A DNA stretch of 64,000 nucleotides from Collimonas fungivorans (GTDB lineage Bacteria; Pseudomonadota; Gammaproteobacteria; Burkholderiales; Burkholderiaceae_D), in NCBI RefSeq assembly GCF_001584145.1, contig NZ_CP013232.1:2418001-2482000 (forward strand), written 5' to 3'. Positions 18,352 through 27,873 of this stretch are shown here, piece by piece. The notes beneath the pieces are model-generated. The model was not told the origin of the DNA. It saw nothing but the letters and a program-made list of their open reading frames with translations, and searched no databases. The stretch's first letter is position 1, and each line of letters opens with the position of its first letter. The position numbers and the translations under genes were made by a program.

Positions 18352-19683
18352 TCACCAGCTCGGAGCGTCGTTACCTAAGGGTACGGATGGCCGGCTCCAG
18401 CGCGCCGGCGTCAGCGACAATTTTCCTGCATGACTCACTGCGGTCAGCCGGCCGAAACCGGATTCGCTGTGTTCAAGCAGATCCTGGATCTGTTCGAATT
18501 CAACCTCAGCCGCCGCCAGGCCATTCTCGACCCTTCCGAGCTGGCGCCGTCATGGCGCCGGCCGCCATCAGGTAGCCGGCGGCATGGTCCAGCACCTGCA
18601 TCGGCAGCGGTTTCGGCTTGTCGCTGTGTGCAGCCTGCGCTTCGGCATGGTTGAAGCCGCTGGCGGTCTGCACCAGCGAATCGAAGCCGCGGCGCTCGGC
18701 CCACGGCCCGACATGGCCGTACGCCGATAACGACACGTACACGATGCCAGGATGTTTTTTTGCCGCCGCTTCCGGACCGAATCCGAGTGCATCGAGGCCG
18801 CCCGGGCGGTAGCCTTGTACGAAGATGTCCGTGTCATGCAGCAAGCGGCTCAGCGTCCGATGGTCGTCGGCTTGCCGCAAGTCGAGCTGGCATGAGCGTT
18901 TGCCGCGCCCGGTGTCGATCACCAGCGGCCCGATCGCCGGCAGTTGCGGCGCCGTCACCAGCAAGACGTCGCGCCGTGCGCCGCCAGCGTGCGGCCGCAG
19001 ACCGGCCCGGCGATGATGCGGGTCAGGTCGAGCACCCGTACCCCATCCAGCGGCCGCTGTTCTATCGCAGCGGGCAAGGCGCGCGGCGCGGCATCGCCGA
19101 TTTTTTCTATGGTCAGCAGCGGCAGCGCTTGCACTGCCTGACCCTGTGGATGACGGTCCCATTCCTCGAATGAACGCATGGCGGTGACTACCAGGCGGGT
19201 AGCGGCGGCGGCTTCCTCGAAATCCTCGGCAGTCCAGCTTTGCAGGGCCTGCTGCACGCTCTCAACCGTATGTTCGCATTGCAGCAAGCGCAGCACGCCG
19301 TCTCGATGGTGCGGAAAATTGGTGTGCAGGCGCAGCCATTTGCCGTCGCCGCAACGGTAAGTGCCGGCGATCTTGTCCCAGATTTCGTCGCTGCGGGCGC
19401 CGTCGACCCGGAAGTAGCGCTCGCTGCGGAACTCGGCCGCAGCGTGGCGCATGTCGACGCTTACCTGTTGCTGTTGCTGGCTGCGCAACTGCCACAGCTG
19501 CGCAGCCGACAGGGCCGCCGCCGCAATGCTGGACTGGGCCGCGGCGCCAACCGCGAACGAGGACGGCAAGACCGGGTCGCCGCCGCTCAGCGACAGCTGC
19601 GCCAGCGCGCCATCCGGCTGACCGAGGGTACGCCACAACTGCTGCATGATATTGGATGGAGACAACGCGGACGGCAGCAACAT
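18352..19683 (-). pseudogene. CaiB/BaiF CoA-transferase, disrupted by a frameshift and an internal deletion
   Basis: The N-terminal frame (19683 down to 18955) carries CoA-transferase family features such as DGVRVLDLTRIIAGPVCGRTLAAHG and then stops. The continuation DVLLVTAPQL, DLRQADD, TDIFVQGYRPGGLDALGFG, KHPGIVYVSLSAYGHVGPWAER is in the next frame. Adding one base near 18970 would rejoin them as GADVLLV. A second break lies near 18545: the frame ends soon after the AAGAM segment, while a third frame continues with LGRVENGLAAA and runs to a stop at 18352-18354. Family alignment from memory suggests about 25 residues are missing there. With two independent lesions the gene is probably inactive. 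It would otherwise transfer CoA between carboxylic acids. Confidence 0.8.
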
Positions 19684-19740
19684 GTTCTGCTCCTTGAATA
19701 TAGGGCGGCGAGCGGCGCCGCCGTTGTCACGGCATAGGCA

Positions 19741-20532
19741 TCAGCGCGAACAGCGCGATTCGGATGGCGATGCCGGATGGGTGTGTATCGGCGAAGAAGG
19801 GCAAAACGGCGGCGCCACCCGTTCATGCAGCATGGCGCTGCCGTTGGCTTTGATCCGAACCAGGGTAGAGGCGCGCGTGCCGTAGTCGGGCGACTGGATG
19901 AATACCGCCGACAGCACACGCTCCAGTTCGACGCCGACGCCGGTCGACGGCAGCCTGCAATCGCCGGCGCGGGTAGTGTCGCTCAGCATGTCGAAGAAGC
20001 AGGCGTCGGGCGCGCCCTGGCACAGCAGGCTGGCGAACTGCGCCTTGGTGCGCACCACCTTGGGCCAGCAGCCGTCCAGCGAGGCGTTCGACAGGCCATA
20101 GATGCCGGCAGGCAGCGGCTGGCCGTTGCGAGCGTCATCCAGGTGCTTGTTCGAATACCAGATCAGGTCCTTGCCGTCGCCGACCAGCAGGTTGAAGCCG
20201 TTATATTTCGCGGCGTCGCCGGAAATTTCCGCAACGTATTCGGCCGCCGTCTTTTGGCTGCCGAGGAAATCCGACACCAGTGTGCCGCGGGTGGGCGCAT
20301 CGGTGCGCCGTTCCGCCGGCGCTCGCACGTTGGTGATGGCGGCAAAGCGCCCGCCGCGGGTGATGCCGATCCAGGTGCCGCCATCCTGCAGGTCGCGCCC
20401 GGCGTAGATGCCGGGACGGTCTTCCCACCAGCCGGCCGGCGCGGTTGGGCGCGCATAGAATTCATCGCGGTTGGCGGCGGCTATCAAAGGGGAGCCAGGA
20501 ATCACTTGCCACGCAAAAACGATCAAGCACAT
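19741..20532 (-). CDS. NRDE family protein (TANGO2-like)
   Basis: A 263-residue member of the NRDE/TANGO2 family. It begins with the invariant Cys at position 2 (MCLIVFAWQ), then AANRDEFYARPT gives the family its name, followed by GGTWIGITRGGRFAAITNVR. The Cys2-based N-terminus suggests an Ntn-hydrolase-like fold. In eukaryotes TANGO2 is linked to haem and lipid handling; the bacterial role is unclear. Its start overlaps the end of the DUF4936 gene by ten bases, indicating a ygfZ-DUF4936-NRDE operon. Confidence 0.9.
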   Translation of the reverse strand: MCLIVFAWQVIPGSPLIAAANRDEFYARPTAPAGWWEDRPGIYAGRDLQDGGTWIGITRGGRFAAITNVRAPAERRTDAPTRGTLVSDFLGSQKTAAEYVAEISGDAAKYNGFNLLVGDGKDLIWYSNKHLDDARNGQPLPAGIYGLSNASLDGCWPKVVRTKAQFASLLCQGAPDACFFDMLSDTTRAGDCRLPSTGVGVELERVLSAVFIQSPDYGTRASTLVRIKANGSAMLHERVAPPFCPSSPIHTHPASPSESRCSR

Positions 20533-20816
20533 GATGAAATATTCACAAAAAATTCAGTACGACGGGGACCATCGATCAAGGCCGCGAGGCCGTGTTCGGC
20601 AACCGCCTGATCGATTATTTTCGTAAAATCCGGCGGCACCGAAGAATACACCTCCATCCAGGTGTGATGTTCATCCTTGATTTCGGGACTGCGTTTGAGG
20701 GCGGTGGCGATCTGGTATTGCAGCGACAGCCCGGCTAGCATTTTTGCCGCCGCCTGGTCGAACTGCTGGGCGTTGCCGGCAGCCACACGGTAATAGATGT
20801 AGAGATCGGAGCTCAT
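20523..20816 (-). CDS. DUF4936 family protein
   Basis: A 97-residue protein starting MSSDLYIYYRVAAGNAQQF and matching the DUF4936 pattern, including HHTWMEVYSSVPPDF. The upstream open frame is longer but belongs to the ygfZ 3' end read in another frame. It lies seven bases after ygfZ and overlaps the NRDE gene, a gene order often seen in Burkholderiales. Function unknown; the small size and alpha-beta pattern suggest a ferredoxin-like fold. Confidence 0.8.
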   Translation of the reverse strand: MSSDLYIYYRVAAGNAQQFDQAAAKMLAGLSLQYQIATALKRSPEIKDEHHTWMEVYSSVPPDFTKIIDQAVAEHGLAALIDGPRRTEFFVNISSCA

Positions 20817-20823
20817 CTTGCGC

Positions 20824-21864
20824 TTACGCCGACAATTCGGCGTCGGTGACATCGACGATGGAATAGGGCAGTGCCTGGAACTGCAGTTGCGGACCGGCGG
20901 TCGAACCCAGGTGCACCGTGCCGCTCTCCAGGGCGGCCAGCTTGATTTCCAGCAGGCAGCGGCTGCTGCCTGCGCTGTCGGCTTCGGCATTGACGATCAT
21001 GCCGCAGGGCTGGTCCGGATCGGCGCTGGAAAAGACTTCGGCGCCGGCAGCGATACCGGTGGCGGCAACGCTGGCCAGCACCGCACGGCGCTTGAGCTTG
21101 CCCAGGTACTGGCTGCGCGCGACGATTTCCTGCCCCGGATAACAGCCTTTCTTGAAATTGACGCCGCCGATCACTTCAAAATTGATCATTTGCGGCACAA
21201 ACTGTTCTTGCGTCGGCAAGGTGATTTGCGGCACGCCGGCCAGGATGTCGTCCAGGCGCCAGGCGGACGCCGCGACCGGCTGCAGGCTCTTGCTCAGTTG
21301 CGGCCAGGCGGCGATGGCAATCTCGGGGCTGGCGATCCATTGATAACGCGGTGCAGAACCTGCATTGGCGACGCGGATCAGGGTGCCATGTTCGTTATCG
21401 ACCTTGGCATAGGGTTCAGCCGGCAAGGCCGGGAACCAGGGCGCCAGCGTAGCGCCGGCGGCATTGCCCGCCAAGCCGAGGATGACTTGTGCATCGGAGA
21501 CGTCGGCCGGCTTGGCTTTGGCGCGCATGACAAACATTTGCAGGCGCTTCTGGATCGCCGCCTGCAAGCTGCGCGGCAATTGGAGCAGGATGCTGTCGCC
21601 GCTCTTCCATATCAGGAAGGTCGCCAGCAAGCGTCCTTTCGGCGAGCAGTAGCCGGCCAGCCGGGCTTGTCCGGCAGCCAGGTTCTGGACATCGTTGGTA
21701 AGCTGGGTATGCAGGAAACTGGCGGCATCTTCGCCGGTGAACGCGATCAGGCCGAGATCGGTCAGCGGCGCAACAAAAGACGCGCCAGCAGCGGCCGTCG
21801 CGGGCAGCGCGTCGAACGATTGCTGTTGTGCAAAATCCAGCCAGGTACTTGTCATTTCATTCAT
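20824..21864 (-). CDS. ygfZ: Folate-binding protein YgfZ
   Basis: A 346-residue member of the YgfZ/GcvT-like family. The diagnostic KGCYPGQEIVAR motif, with its functional cysteine near residue 241, is intact. The GLIAFTGEDAASFLHTQLTNDV region near the N-terminus is also typical. YgfZ binds tetrahydrofolate and supports repair or assembly of some iron-sulfur enzymes. A second in-frame ATG three codons downstream could also start it. It heads a three-gene operon and is divergent from mltG with about 95 bases between. Confidence 0.93.
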   Translation of the reverse strand: MNEMTSTWLDFAQQQSFDALPATAAAGASFVAPLTDLGLIAFTGEDAASFLHTQLTNDVQNLAAGQARLAGYCSPKGRLLATFLIWKSGDSILLQLPRSLQAAIQKRLQMFVMRAKAKPADVSDAQVILGLAGNAAGATLAPWFPALPAEPYAKVDNEHGTLIRVANAGSAPRYQWIASPEIAIAAWPQLSKSLQPVAASAWRLDDILAGVPQITLPTQEQFVPQMINFEVIGGVNFKKGCYPGQEIVARSQYLGKLKRRAVLASVAATGIAAGAEVFSSADPDQPCGMIVNAEADSAGSSRCLLEIKLAALESGTVHLGSTAGPQLQFQALPYSIVDVTDAELSA

Positions 21865-21960
21865 AAATTGTAGGCATTCCCGAAACAGCGATTATCATAT
21901 TGGGTTGATTATAGAGATGTCGCAAAAAAAGCGTTGGAGTCGGCCGTTTTTGCGGGATGC

Positions 21961-22968
21961 ATGGAAACCAATCGGAGCGGACCGGTCTTGTTTAAAAAAC
22001 TATTGTTGAGCGTGATCTTGTTGGGCGGTGCGGCCGCCGGCGGCGTGGCTTACTGGGCGCAGCAGCCGATTTTCGAGTCCGGTCCGGTGCGGCCGTTTAC
22101 GATCAAGCCAGGCAGCACTTTGGCCAGTTCGGCGCAGCAGATTGAGGAAGCCGGGGTCGGCGTCAATCCCCAGTTGCTGGAATTGCTGGCGCGGGTGACC
22201 GACAAGGGCAGCAAGCTGAAAGCCGGCAGCTATGAACTGAAGCCGGGCGCCACGCCGCTGCGTTTGCTGACGCAACTGGTGCGCGGCGAGTTTGCGCAGG
22301 AATCGCTGACCGTGATTGAAGGCTGGACTTTCCGCCAGATGCGCCAGGCGGTGGCGGCGCAGCCGGCGCTGAAACACGATACTGCGGCGCTGTCTGACGT
22401 CGAACTGCTGGCAAAAATCACGCCCGATTACACCATGCCGGAAGGTTTGTTCTTCCCGGATACCTATCTGTTTGCCAAAGGATCGAGCGACCTGCAGGTA
22501 TACAAGCAGGCGCACAGCCTGCTGATCAAGCGCCTCACCCAGGGTTGGGAGGGGCGCGACACCTCGTTGCCGTACAAGACGCCGTATGAAGCCCTGATCA
22601 TGGCCTCGATCGTGGAAAAAGAGACCGGCAAGCGCGCCGACCGCAGCACGATTGCCGGCGTGTTCATCAACCGCCTCAAGATCGGCATGCTGCTGCAGAC
22701 CGACCCGACCGTGATCTACGGCATGGGCGATCAATACCAAGGCACTATCCGCAAACGCGACCTGACCACCGACACACCTTACAACACCTATACCCGTGCC
22801 GGCCTGCCGCCGACGCCGATCGCCTTGCCGGGCGCGGAATCGATCAGCGCCGCCATGCATCCGGCGCAGACCGACGCCCTGTATTTTGTCGCGCGCGGCG
22901 ACGGCAGCAGCCATTTCTCCAATAACCTGGGTGAACATAACCAGGCGGTCAATCAATATCAGCGATAA
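21961..22968 (+). CDS. mltG: Endolytic murein transglycosylase MltG
   Basis: A 335-residue protein with an N-terminal membrane anchor ([23 protein letters not shown]), a LysM-like domain at about 40-120 and the YceG/MltG catalytic domain. The motif [14 protein letters not shown] contains the catalytic glutamate, and the late [11 protein letters not shown] and [18 protein letters not shown] motifs are diagnostic. It cleaves nascent glycan strands and so limits peptidoglycan chain length. I chose ATG 21961; the in-frame TTG codons at 21934 and 21988 are alternatives. It is followed by tmk and holB, the usual proteobacterial order. Confidence 0.93.
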   Translation: METNRSGPVLFKKLLLSVILLGGAAAGGVAYWAQQPIFESGPVRPFTIKPGSTLASSAQQIEEAGVGVNPQLLELLARVTDKGSKLKAGSYELKPGATPLRLLTQLVRGEFAQESLTVIEGWTFRQMRQAVAAQPALKHDTAALSDVELLAKITPDYTMPEGLFFPDTYLFAKGSSDLQVYKQAHSLLIKRLTQGWEGRDTSLPYKTPYEALIMASIVEKETGKRADRSTIAGVFINRLKIGMLLQTDPTVIYGMGDQYQGTIRKRDLTTDTPYNTYTRAGLPPTPIALPGAESISAAMHPAQTDALYFVARGDGSSHFSNNLGEHNQAVNQYQR

Positions 22969-23009
22969 TTGGCATATTCGGGACATTCGGCAACCCAACA
23001 GATAAGGCA

Positions 23010-23636
23010 ATGGCAAAATTCATCACATTTGAAGGCATAGACGGCGCCGGCAAGTCGACCCACATCGCTTTTGTCGCCGACTTGCTGCGTGCACAGGGCC
23101 AGCAGGTCGTCACCACCCGCGAACCGGGCGGCACGACGCTGGGCGAAGCGCTGCGCGAAGTATTGCTGCACCAGAAAATGCACCTGGAAACCGAGGCGAT
23201 GCTGATGTTCGCCGCCCGCCGCGAACACCTGGCGCAGGTGATAGAACCGGCGCTGGCGCGCGGCGACTGGGTCATCTCGGACCGCTTCACCGACGCCACC
23301 TTCGCCTACCAGGGCGGCGGCCGGCAACTGCCGCTGGCCAAGCTGGAAGCTTTGGAGCAATGGGTGCACCCGCATTTGCAGCCGGACCTGACCCTGTTGT
23401 TCGACGTGCCGCTGGAAGTGGCGCGCACGCGCCTGGATGCGACTCGCACGCTGGACAAGTTCGAACAGGAAAAGGCGGATTTTTTCGCCGCCACGCGCGC
23501 CGAATACTTGCGCCGTGCTGCGCAGTTTCCTGAACGTTTCCGCGTCATCGATGCGACCCGGACGATCGCCGAAGTCCAACAAGAGCTGACGCAAATCATT
23601 TCAAGCCTGCCAAGCCAGTCCGGCGGCAAGCAATGA
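23010..23636 (+). CDS. tmk: Thymidylate kinase
   Basis: A 208-residue kinase that converts dTMP to dTDP. It has the P-loop [11 protein letters not shown] at residues 7-17, the TTREPGGT substrate-binding DRX-type region, the [16 protein letters not shown] motif and a LID region containing [16 protein letters not shown]. The length is standard. An AAGG ribosome site precedes the ATG. Its last four bases overlap the start of holB (ATGA), implying translational coupling. Confidence 0.97.
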   Translation: MAKFITFEGIDGAGKSTHIAFVADLLRAQGQQVVTTREPGGTTLGEALREVLLHQKMHLETEAMLMFAARREHLAQVIEPALARGDWVISDRFTDATFAYQGGGRQLPLAKLEALEQWVHPHLQPDLTLLFDVPLEVARTRLDATRTLDKFEQEKADFFAATRAEYLRRAAQFPERFRVIDATRTIAEVQQELTQIISSLPSQSGGKQ

Positions 23637-24681
23637 GCAACTCCTTGTTCCCGTGGCAGGACGGCGTCTGGCAGCAGCTGCAGCAGATGCGCGCGCGCCT
23701 GCCGCACGCGATTCTGTTCCATGGCGCCGAAGGCATAGGCAAGACCGTGTTCGCCGAGCAGTTTGCGCAATCGCTGCTGTGCGAACAGCCGCAGGCGGAC
23801 GGCCATGCCTGCGGTGTGTGCGGTTCCTGCGGCTGGTTCATGCAATACAACCATCCGGACTACCGGCGTGTACGGCCTGAGATTCTGGACGGCGAGGATG
23901 CTGCCGAGGGCGATGGCGCGGAGGATGGCGACAGCAAGGGGAGTACAAAGTCAGCTGCCAAGTCGGCCAAGGCGCCGTCCAAGGAAATCAAGATCGATCA
24001 GATCCGCGCCTTGTCCGGCTTCATGAATATCTCGACCCACAGGCAAGGACAGCGGGTGGTCCTGCTGTATCCGGCCGAAGCGCTGAATACCGCTGCCGCC
24101 AACGCCTTGCTCAAGACACTCGAAGAACCGCCGCCGAACACGGTGTTCCTGCTCAGTTCAAACAGCCTGGACCGGCTGCTGCCGACTATCTTGTCGCGCT
24201 GTCGCAAATTTGCCATGCCGTTGCCGTCGCAGGAGCAGGCCATGGCCTGGCTGCGCCAGCAAGAGGTCAAGGATGCCGATCTCTGGCTGGCCGAACAGGG
24301 CGGGGCGCCGCTGACTGCTTATGCGCAGTCGCAAAGCGAAGGACGCGAGCTGATCGACGAGTTTTTGCAGCATCTGGCCAAGCCCGGCATAGACGGCGCC
24401 CTGAAATGCGCCGAACATTTGCAGAAAACCCGGTCGCCGAGCTGGTGGGCTGGCAGCAGCGCTGGCTGTACGATCTGTTTTCCTTTAAATTAAGCGGCAC
24501 AATCCGGTATTATCCTCGTTATGAAAAAGTGTTTGCAGGATTGGCTGCCAAAGTTGAAACCGGCGCCTTGCTGCGGGCCCTGAAAAGCAGCAACGAGCGC
24601 CGTGCAGTCGCAGAACACCCCTTGTCGGCGCGACTCTTCATCGAAGAGATGCTGCTCGATTACGCCGCAATGTTTGCTTGA
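23633..24681 (+). pseudogene. holB: DNA polymerase III subunit delta' with an apparent frameshift
   Basis: The first frame (23633-24493, 286 residues) has the delta' features: a degenerate P-loop HGAEGIGKTVFAEQF, zinc-binding CGVCGSC, ALNTAAANALLKTLEEPP and the SRC-like LSRCRKF. An acidic, Lys/Ser-rich insert lies at about residues 85-118. The frame then shifts: the true C-terminus (PVAELVGWQQRWLYDLFSFKLSGT to 24681) is in another frame. One extra C in the CCC at 24429-24431 would rejoin them. HolB is part of the essential clamp-loader complex, so either this is a sequencing error, the truncated protein suffices, or frameshifting occurs. Marked as pseudogene only because the frame is broken as given. 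Confidence 0.85.
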
Positions 24682-24708
24682 GTTCTGAGCTTGAGTTTGA
24701 GGATGAAG

Positions 24709-25101
24709 ATGGCAGAAAACACTACAATTAGCACCACAATCCCGGCTGAACCGGTCAAACTGTCCCGGCCTTCGGTCTTGTCGCTGGTGATCAAGGAAAA
24801 ATCGGCCCTGTACGCTGCGTACATGCCGTTCCTGACCAATGGCGGCATCTTTGTGCCGACCAACAAGAGCTATCATCTGGGCGATGAAATCTACCTGATC
24901 CTGAGCTTGATGGACGACGGTACCAAATATCCGATCGCCGCCAAGGTGGCGTGGATTACGCCGAAGAACGCCAATAACAACAAGGCGCAGGGAGTCGGCG
25001 TGCATTTCCCGGACGACGACAGCGGCCAGCGCCTGCGCAAGCGGATCGAAGAAGTGCTCGGCTCAGCTTTGGGTTCGGCGCGTCCCACTCATACTTATTA
25101 A
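24709..25101 (+). CDS. pilZ: PilZ domain protein, type IV pilus assembly PilZ
   Basis: A 130-residue single PilZ domain. The ATG at 24709 has a GAGG site six bases upstream; an ATG two codons earlier is too close to it. The body SLVIKEKSALYAAYMPFLTNGGIFVPTNKSYHLGD and AKVAWITPKN match the type IV pilus PilZ subgroup. This subgroup lacks the RxxxR and (D/N)xSxxG cyclic di-GMP motifs, and none is seen here. It supports pilus biogenesis. Position directly after holB is the classical arrangement. Confidence 0.92.
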   Translation: MAENTTISTTIPAEPVKLSRPSVLSLVIKEKSALYAAYMPFLTNGGIFVPTNKSYHLGDEIYLILSLMDDGTKYPIAAKVAWITPKNANNNKAQGVGVHFPDDDSGQRLRKRIEEVLGSALGSARPTHTY

Positions 25102-25148
25102 ATTATTAAAGCTGGTTAATTAATGCTGGTTGAGCCAGCAACATCTCG

Positions 25149-25670
25149 ATGAATCAAACCAACTACAGTTTCAGGATCGCCGGCCAGCAGGATTTGCCGG
25201 CTATCGTCGCTATCTATAACAGCACCGTTGCCTCGCGCGAGGTGACCGCCGATACCGAACCGGTCTCGGTGGCGTCGCGCCAGGCCTGGTTTGATCATCA
25301 CAACGCCGAACGCCGGCCGCTGTGGGTGGTGGAACAGCAGGGCGCGGACGGCCAGCCGGCCATCCTGGGCTGGCTGTCGTATTCCGATTTTTATGGCCGC
25401 CCGGCCTATGCCGGCACCGCCGAACTGTCGATCTACATCCATGAAGACGCGCGCGGCAAGGGCATGGGCCGTTATTTGCTGGGAGTGGCGATCGAGCGTG
25501 CTCCGAGCTTCGGCGTGCATACCTTGCTGGGTTTCGTGTTCGGCCATAACCAGCCGAGCCTGAAATTGTTCGACGCCTTCGGTTTCGAGCGCTGGGCCAA
25601 CATGCCGCGCGTCGCCACGCTGGACGGCATCGAGCGCGATCTGGTGATCCTGGGCAAGCGCGTAGCTTAA
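25149..25670 (+). CDS. GNAT N-acetyltransferase, phosphinothricin acetyltransferase-like
   Basis: A 173-residue acetyltransferase of the PAT/MddA-like group. It shows FRIAGQQDLPAIVAIYNSTVASREVTAD, the DPVS-like EPVSVASRQAWFDHH, and the acetyl-CoA motif IHEDARGKGMGRYLLGVAI near residues 98-116, with GFVFGHNQPSLKLFDAFGFERW at the C-terminal half. Relatives acetylate phosphinothricin, methionine sulfoximine or other amino acid analogues; the true substrate is unknown. It appears monocistronic. Confidence 0.85.
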   Translation: MNQTNYSFRIAGQQDLPAIVAIYNSTVASREVTADTEPVSVASRQAWFDHHNAERRPLWVVEQQGADGQPAILGWLSYSDFYGRPAYAGTAELSIYIHEDARGKGMGRYLLGVAIERAPSFGVHTLLGFVFGHNQPSLKLFDAFGFERWANMPRVATLDGIERDLVILGKRVA

Positions 25671-25750
25671 TTCGTTTTAGCAGCTGGTCCGACGTCAATT
25701 TCTACCGGTGCTAAAGTACCGGCTTTCTCCTATTTTGTTTCGAGTTGCTC

Positions 25751-26335
25751 ATGTCACGCACCCTGGTCCTGGCCTCCAATAACGCCGGTAAGTTAAAAGA
25801 ATTCAGCTCTTTGCTGGCGCAGATCGACTTTGAGGTCCGCCCGCAAGGCGAATTCAATGTTCCGGAAGCGGAAGAGCCGTACCTGACGTTTGTCGAAAAC
25901 GCCCTTGCCAAGGCGCGCCACGCTGCGCGCCTGACCGGCTTGCCGGCGCTGGCCGACGATTCCGGCGTTTGCGTCAACGCCCTGAGCGGCGCGCCCGGCG
26001 TACTGTCGGCGCGTTACGCCGGCGAACCGAAATCCGATGCGGAAAACAACCGCAAGCTGGTCGCCGACCTGGCGCCGCACGCCGACAAATCGGCCTATTA
26101 TTATTGTGTGCTGGTATTCGTGCGCCATGCCGACGATCCGCAGCCGGTGATCGCCGACGGCCGCTGGAACGGCGTCATCATCGATGAGCCGCGCGGCGCC
26201 GGCGGTTTCGGCTACGACCCGTATTTCCTGCTGCCGGAGCAGGGCAAGACCGCGGCTGAATTCAGCGCCGCCGAAAAGAACGCCATTTCGCACCGTGGCC
26301 AGGCGCTGCGTGCCTTGGTTGAAAAACTGCGATGA
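25751..26335 (+). CDS. rdgB: XTP/dITP diphosphatase (RdgB/HAM1)
   Basis: A 194-residue enzyme that removes non-canonical purine triphosphates by hydrolysing them to monophosphates. It begins MSRTLVLASNNAGKLKEF (the SNNxxK triphosphate site), followed by EPYLTFVENALAKARHAA, LPALADDSGVCVNAL, and the C-terminal GGFGYDPYF and EKNAISHRGQAL motifs. All conserved family positions are present. The open frame begins two codons earlier with a TTG, but the ATG fits the family. It overlaps hemW by four bases. Confidence 0.96.
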   Translation: MSRTLVLASNNAGKLKEFSSLLAQIDFEVRPQGEFNVPEAEEPYLTFVENALAKARHAARLTGLPALADDSGVCVNALSGAPGVLSARYAGEPKSDAENNRKLVADLAPHADKSAYYYCVLVFVRHADDPQPVIADGRWNGVIIDEPRGAGGFGYDPYFLLPEQGKTAAEFSAAEKNAISHRGQALRALVEKLR

Positions 26336-27600
26336 TCCCGATCAAACCGATAGGCATGCCGGGGCAAGCTAAAAGCCAGGCTGCCGGTTCTGCCAACAAA
26401 GCACCGTCCGCCGCCGCCCAGGCCGCGCTGGCGTATCTGCAACCGGGCGCGCTCAACCTGAGCGCCTTGCCGCCGCTGTCGCTGTATATCCATTTCCCGT
26501 GGTGCGTGAAAAAATGCCCATACTGCGATTTCAATTCGCATGAAGCCAAGGGCGGTTTTCCGGAAGAAGAGTACCTGGCGGCTTTGCGCCTCGACCTGGA
26601 AGCGTCGCTGCCGCTGATCTGGGGCCGCAAGATCTATACGATCTTTATCGGCGGCGGCACGCCCAGCCTGATGTCGGCGGCCGGGCTGGATCGCCTGATG
26701 TCGGATGTGCGTTCCCTGCTGCCGCTGGACGGCGCCGCCGAAATCACGATGGAAGCCAATCCCGGCACTTTCGAGGTTGAGAAATTCAAGTCCTACCGCA
26801 ACAGCGGCATCAATCGCCTGTCGATCGGCATCCAGAGCTTCAACGGCCGCCACCTGCAGGCGCTGGGCCGCATCCACGACGACGGCGAAGCGCGCCGCGC
26901 GGTCGAGATCGCCCATGCGACTTTCGACAATTTCAACCTCGACCTGATGTATGCCTTGCCGTCGCAAACGCTGGAAGAGGCGCGGCAGGACGTGGCCACC
27001 GCCATCGGCTTTGCGCCGCCGCACCTGTCGCTATACCACCTGACGCTGGAGCCGAACACCTATTTCGCCAAGTATCCGCCGGTAGTACCGGACGACGACG
27101 CCAGCGCTGAAATGCAGGACATGATCAGCGCCCAGACCAGCGCCGCCGGCTACGGTCATTACGAAGTGTCGGCCTACGCCCAGGCCGGTCGCCAGGCGCG
27201 CCACAACCTGAACTACTGGCAGTTCGGCGACTACCTCGGCATCGGCGCCGGCGCCCATTCCAAGCTGTCGTTCCCGCACCGCGTGATCCGCCAGATGCGC
27301 TACAAGCAGCCCAAGGCTTACCTGGAGCACAGCCGCCTGGGTAATGTAGTGCAGGAAGAAACCGAAATCGGCCGCGACGACCTGGGTTTTGAATTCATGC
27401 TCAATGCGCTGCGCCTGAACAACGGCTTTGAAGTGAACCTGTTCAGCGAACGCACCGGACTGACCCTCAATACGATAGAAAAATCCTTGAACCAGGCTGA
27501 AGCCAAAGGCTTGCTGTACCGCGATCACAAGATCATCCGGCCGACCGAACTGGGCCGGCGCTTCCTGAACGACCTGCAGCAGGTGTTTCTGCTGGATTGA
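26332..27600 (+). CDS. hemW: Radical SAM family haem chaperone HemW
   Basis: A 422-residue protein with the radical SAM motif CVKKCPYC (C58, C62, C65) coordinating a 4Fe-4S cluster, then IFIGGGTPSLM, INRLSIGIQSFN and the C-terminal HemN-type domain (LGFEFMLNALRLNNGF). The LYIHFPWCVKKCPYCDF block normally begins at the N-terminus, so this protein has an extension of about 45 residues; ATG codons further in (M9) are alternatives. HemW inserts haem into target proteins and is not a coproporphyrinogen oxidase. It is translationally coupled to rdgB. Confidence 0.94.
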   Translation: MIPIKPIGMPGQAKSQAAGSANKAPSAAAQAALAYLQPGALNLSALPPLSLYIHFPWCVKKCPYCDFNSHEAKGGFPEEEYLAALRLDLEASLPLIWGRKIYTIFIGGGTPSLMSAAGLDRLMSDVRSLLPLDGAAEITMEANPGTFEVEKFKSYRNSGINRLSIGIQSFNGRHLQALGRIHDDGEARRAVEIAHATFDNFNLDLMYALPSQTLEEARQDVATAIGFAPPHLSLYHLTLEPNTYFAKYPPVVPDDDASAEMQDMISAQTSAAGYGHYEVSAYAQAGRQARHNLNYWQFGDYLGIGAGAHSKLSFPHRVIRQMRYKQPKAYLEHSRLGNVVQEETEIGRDDLGFEFMLNALRLNNGFEVNLFSERTGLTLNTIEKSLNQAEAKGLLYRDHKIIRPTELGRRFLNDLQQVFLLD

Positions 27601-27674
27601 GCTGTTTTCCTGCTCAATCTAGGTGAATTCGAGGAAAAAGCGCGTCAGGTATCGTTAATTTTCTGCAAAATTGG

Positions 27675-27680
27675 TATAAT
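27675..27680 (+). promoter_or_regulatory. -10 box of the tRNA-Ser gene
   Basis: A perfect TATAAT ends 12 bases before the tRNA 5' end and is followed by a GC-rich discriminator (TGCGGCC), as expected for a stable RNA promoter. The -35 region is unclear. Confidence 0.55.
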
Positions 27681-27692
27681 TGCGGCCTCCTA

Positions 27693-27782
27693 GGAAGTGT
27701 GGCCGAGTGGTTGAAGGCACTAGTCTTGAAAACTAGCGACGGTTTATCCCGTTCGTGAGTTCGAATCTCACCGCTTCCGCCA
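27693..27782 (+). tRNA. tRNA-Ser (UGA)
   Basis: A class II tRNA of 90 bases including encoded CCA. Acceptor arms GGAAGTG (27693-27699) and CGCTTCC (27772-27778) pair fully; the discriminator is G. The anticodon loop CTTGAAA between CTAGT/ACTAG arms gives anticodon UGA. A long variable arm (GCGACGGTTTATCCCGTTCGT) and the T-loop TTCGAAT are present. The 3' end is followed immediately by an AT-richer region with nested inverted repeats. Confidence 0.97.
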
Positions 27783-27783
27783 G

Positions 27784-27865
27784 AATTCATTGGTAAGTCA
27801 TTGGTTTATAAGAGGTGTTTTTGTGACTTCAATGACTTACCCATTTTTTTACCCGTCAATGAATT
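27784..27865. repeat. Nested inverted repeats directly after tRNA-Ser: terminator and/or attachment-site remnant
   Basis: Outer arms AATTCATTG (27784-27792) and CAATGAATT (27857-27865), and inner arms GGTAAGTCATTG (27792-27803) and CAATGACTTACC (27830-27841), are perfect reverse complements. A run of seven T follows the inner right arm. The inner hairpin with its T-run could terminate the tRNA transcript. Nested short repeats at a tRNA 3' end also recall arm and core sites of tyrosine recombinases. No integrase gene is present within the window. Confidence 0.5.
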
Positions 27866-27873
27866 GTTGGTCT

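Noticed and set aside
25680..25740. Terminator after the PAT-like GNAT gene
   Set aside because: CCGGT/ACCGG forms only a five-base stem and the T-run is broken; too weak to call.
27784..27865. A complete attachment site pair or an intact mobile island
   Set aside because: Only one end is visible. No integrase and no second copy of the tRNA 3' end occur in the window.
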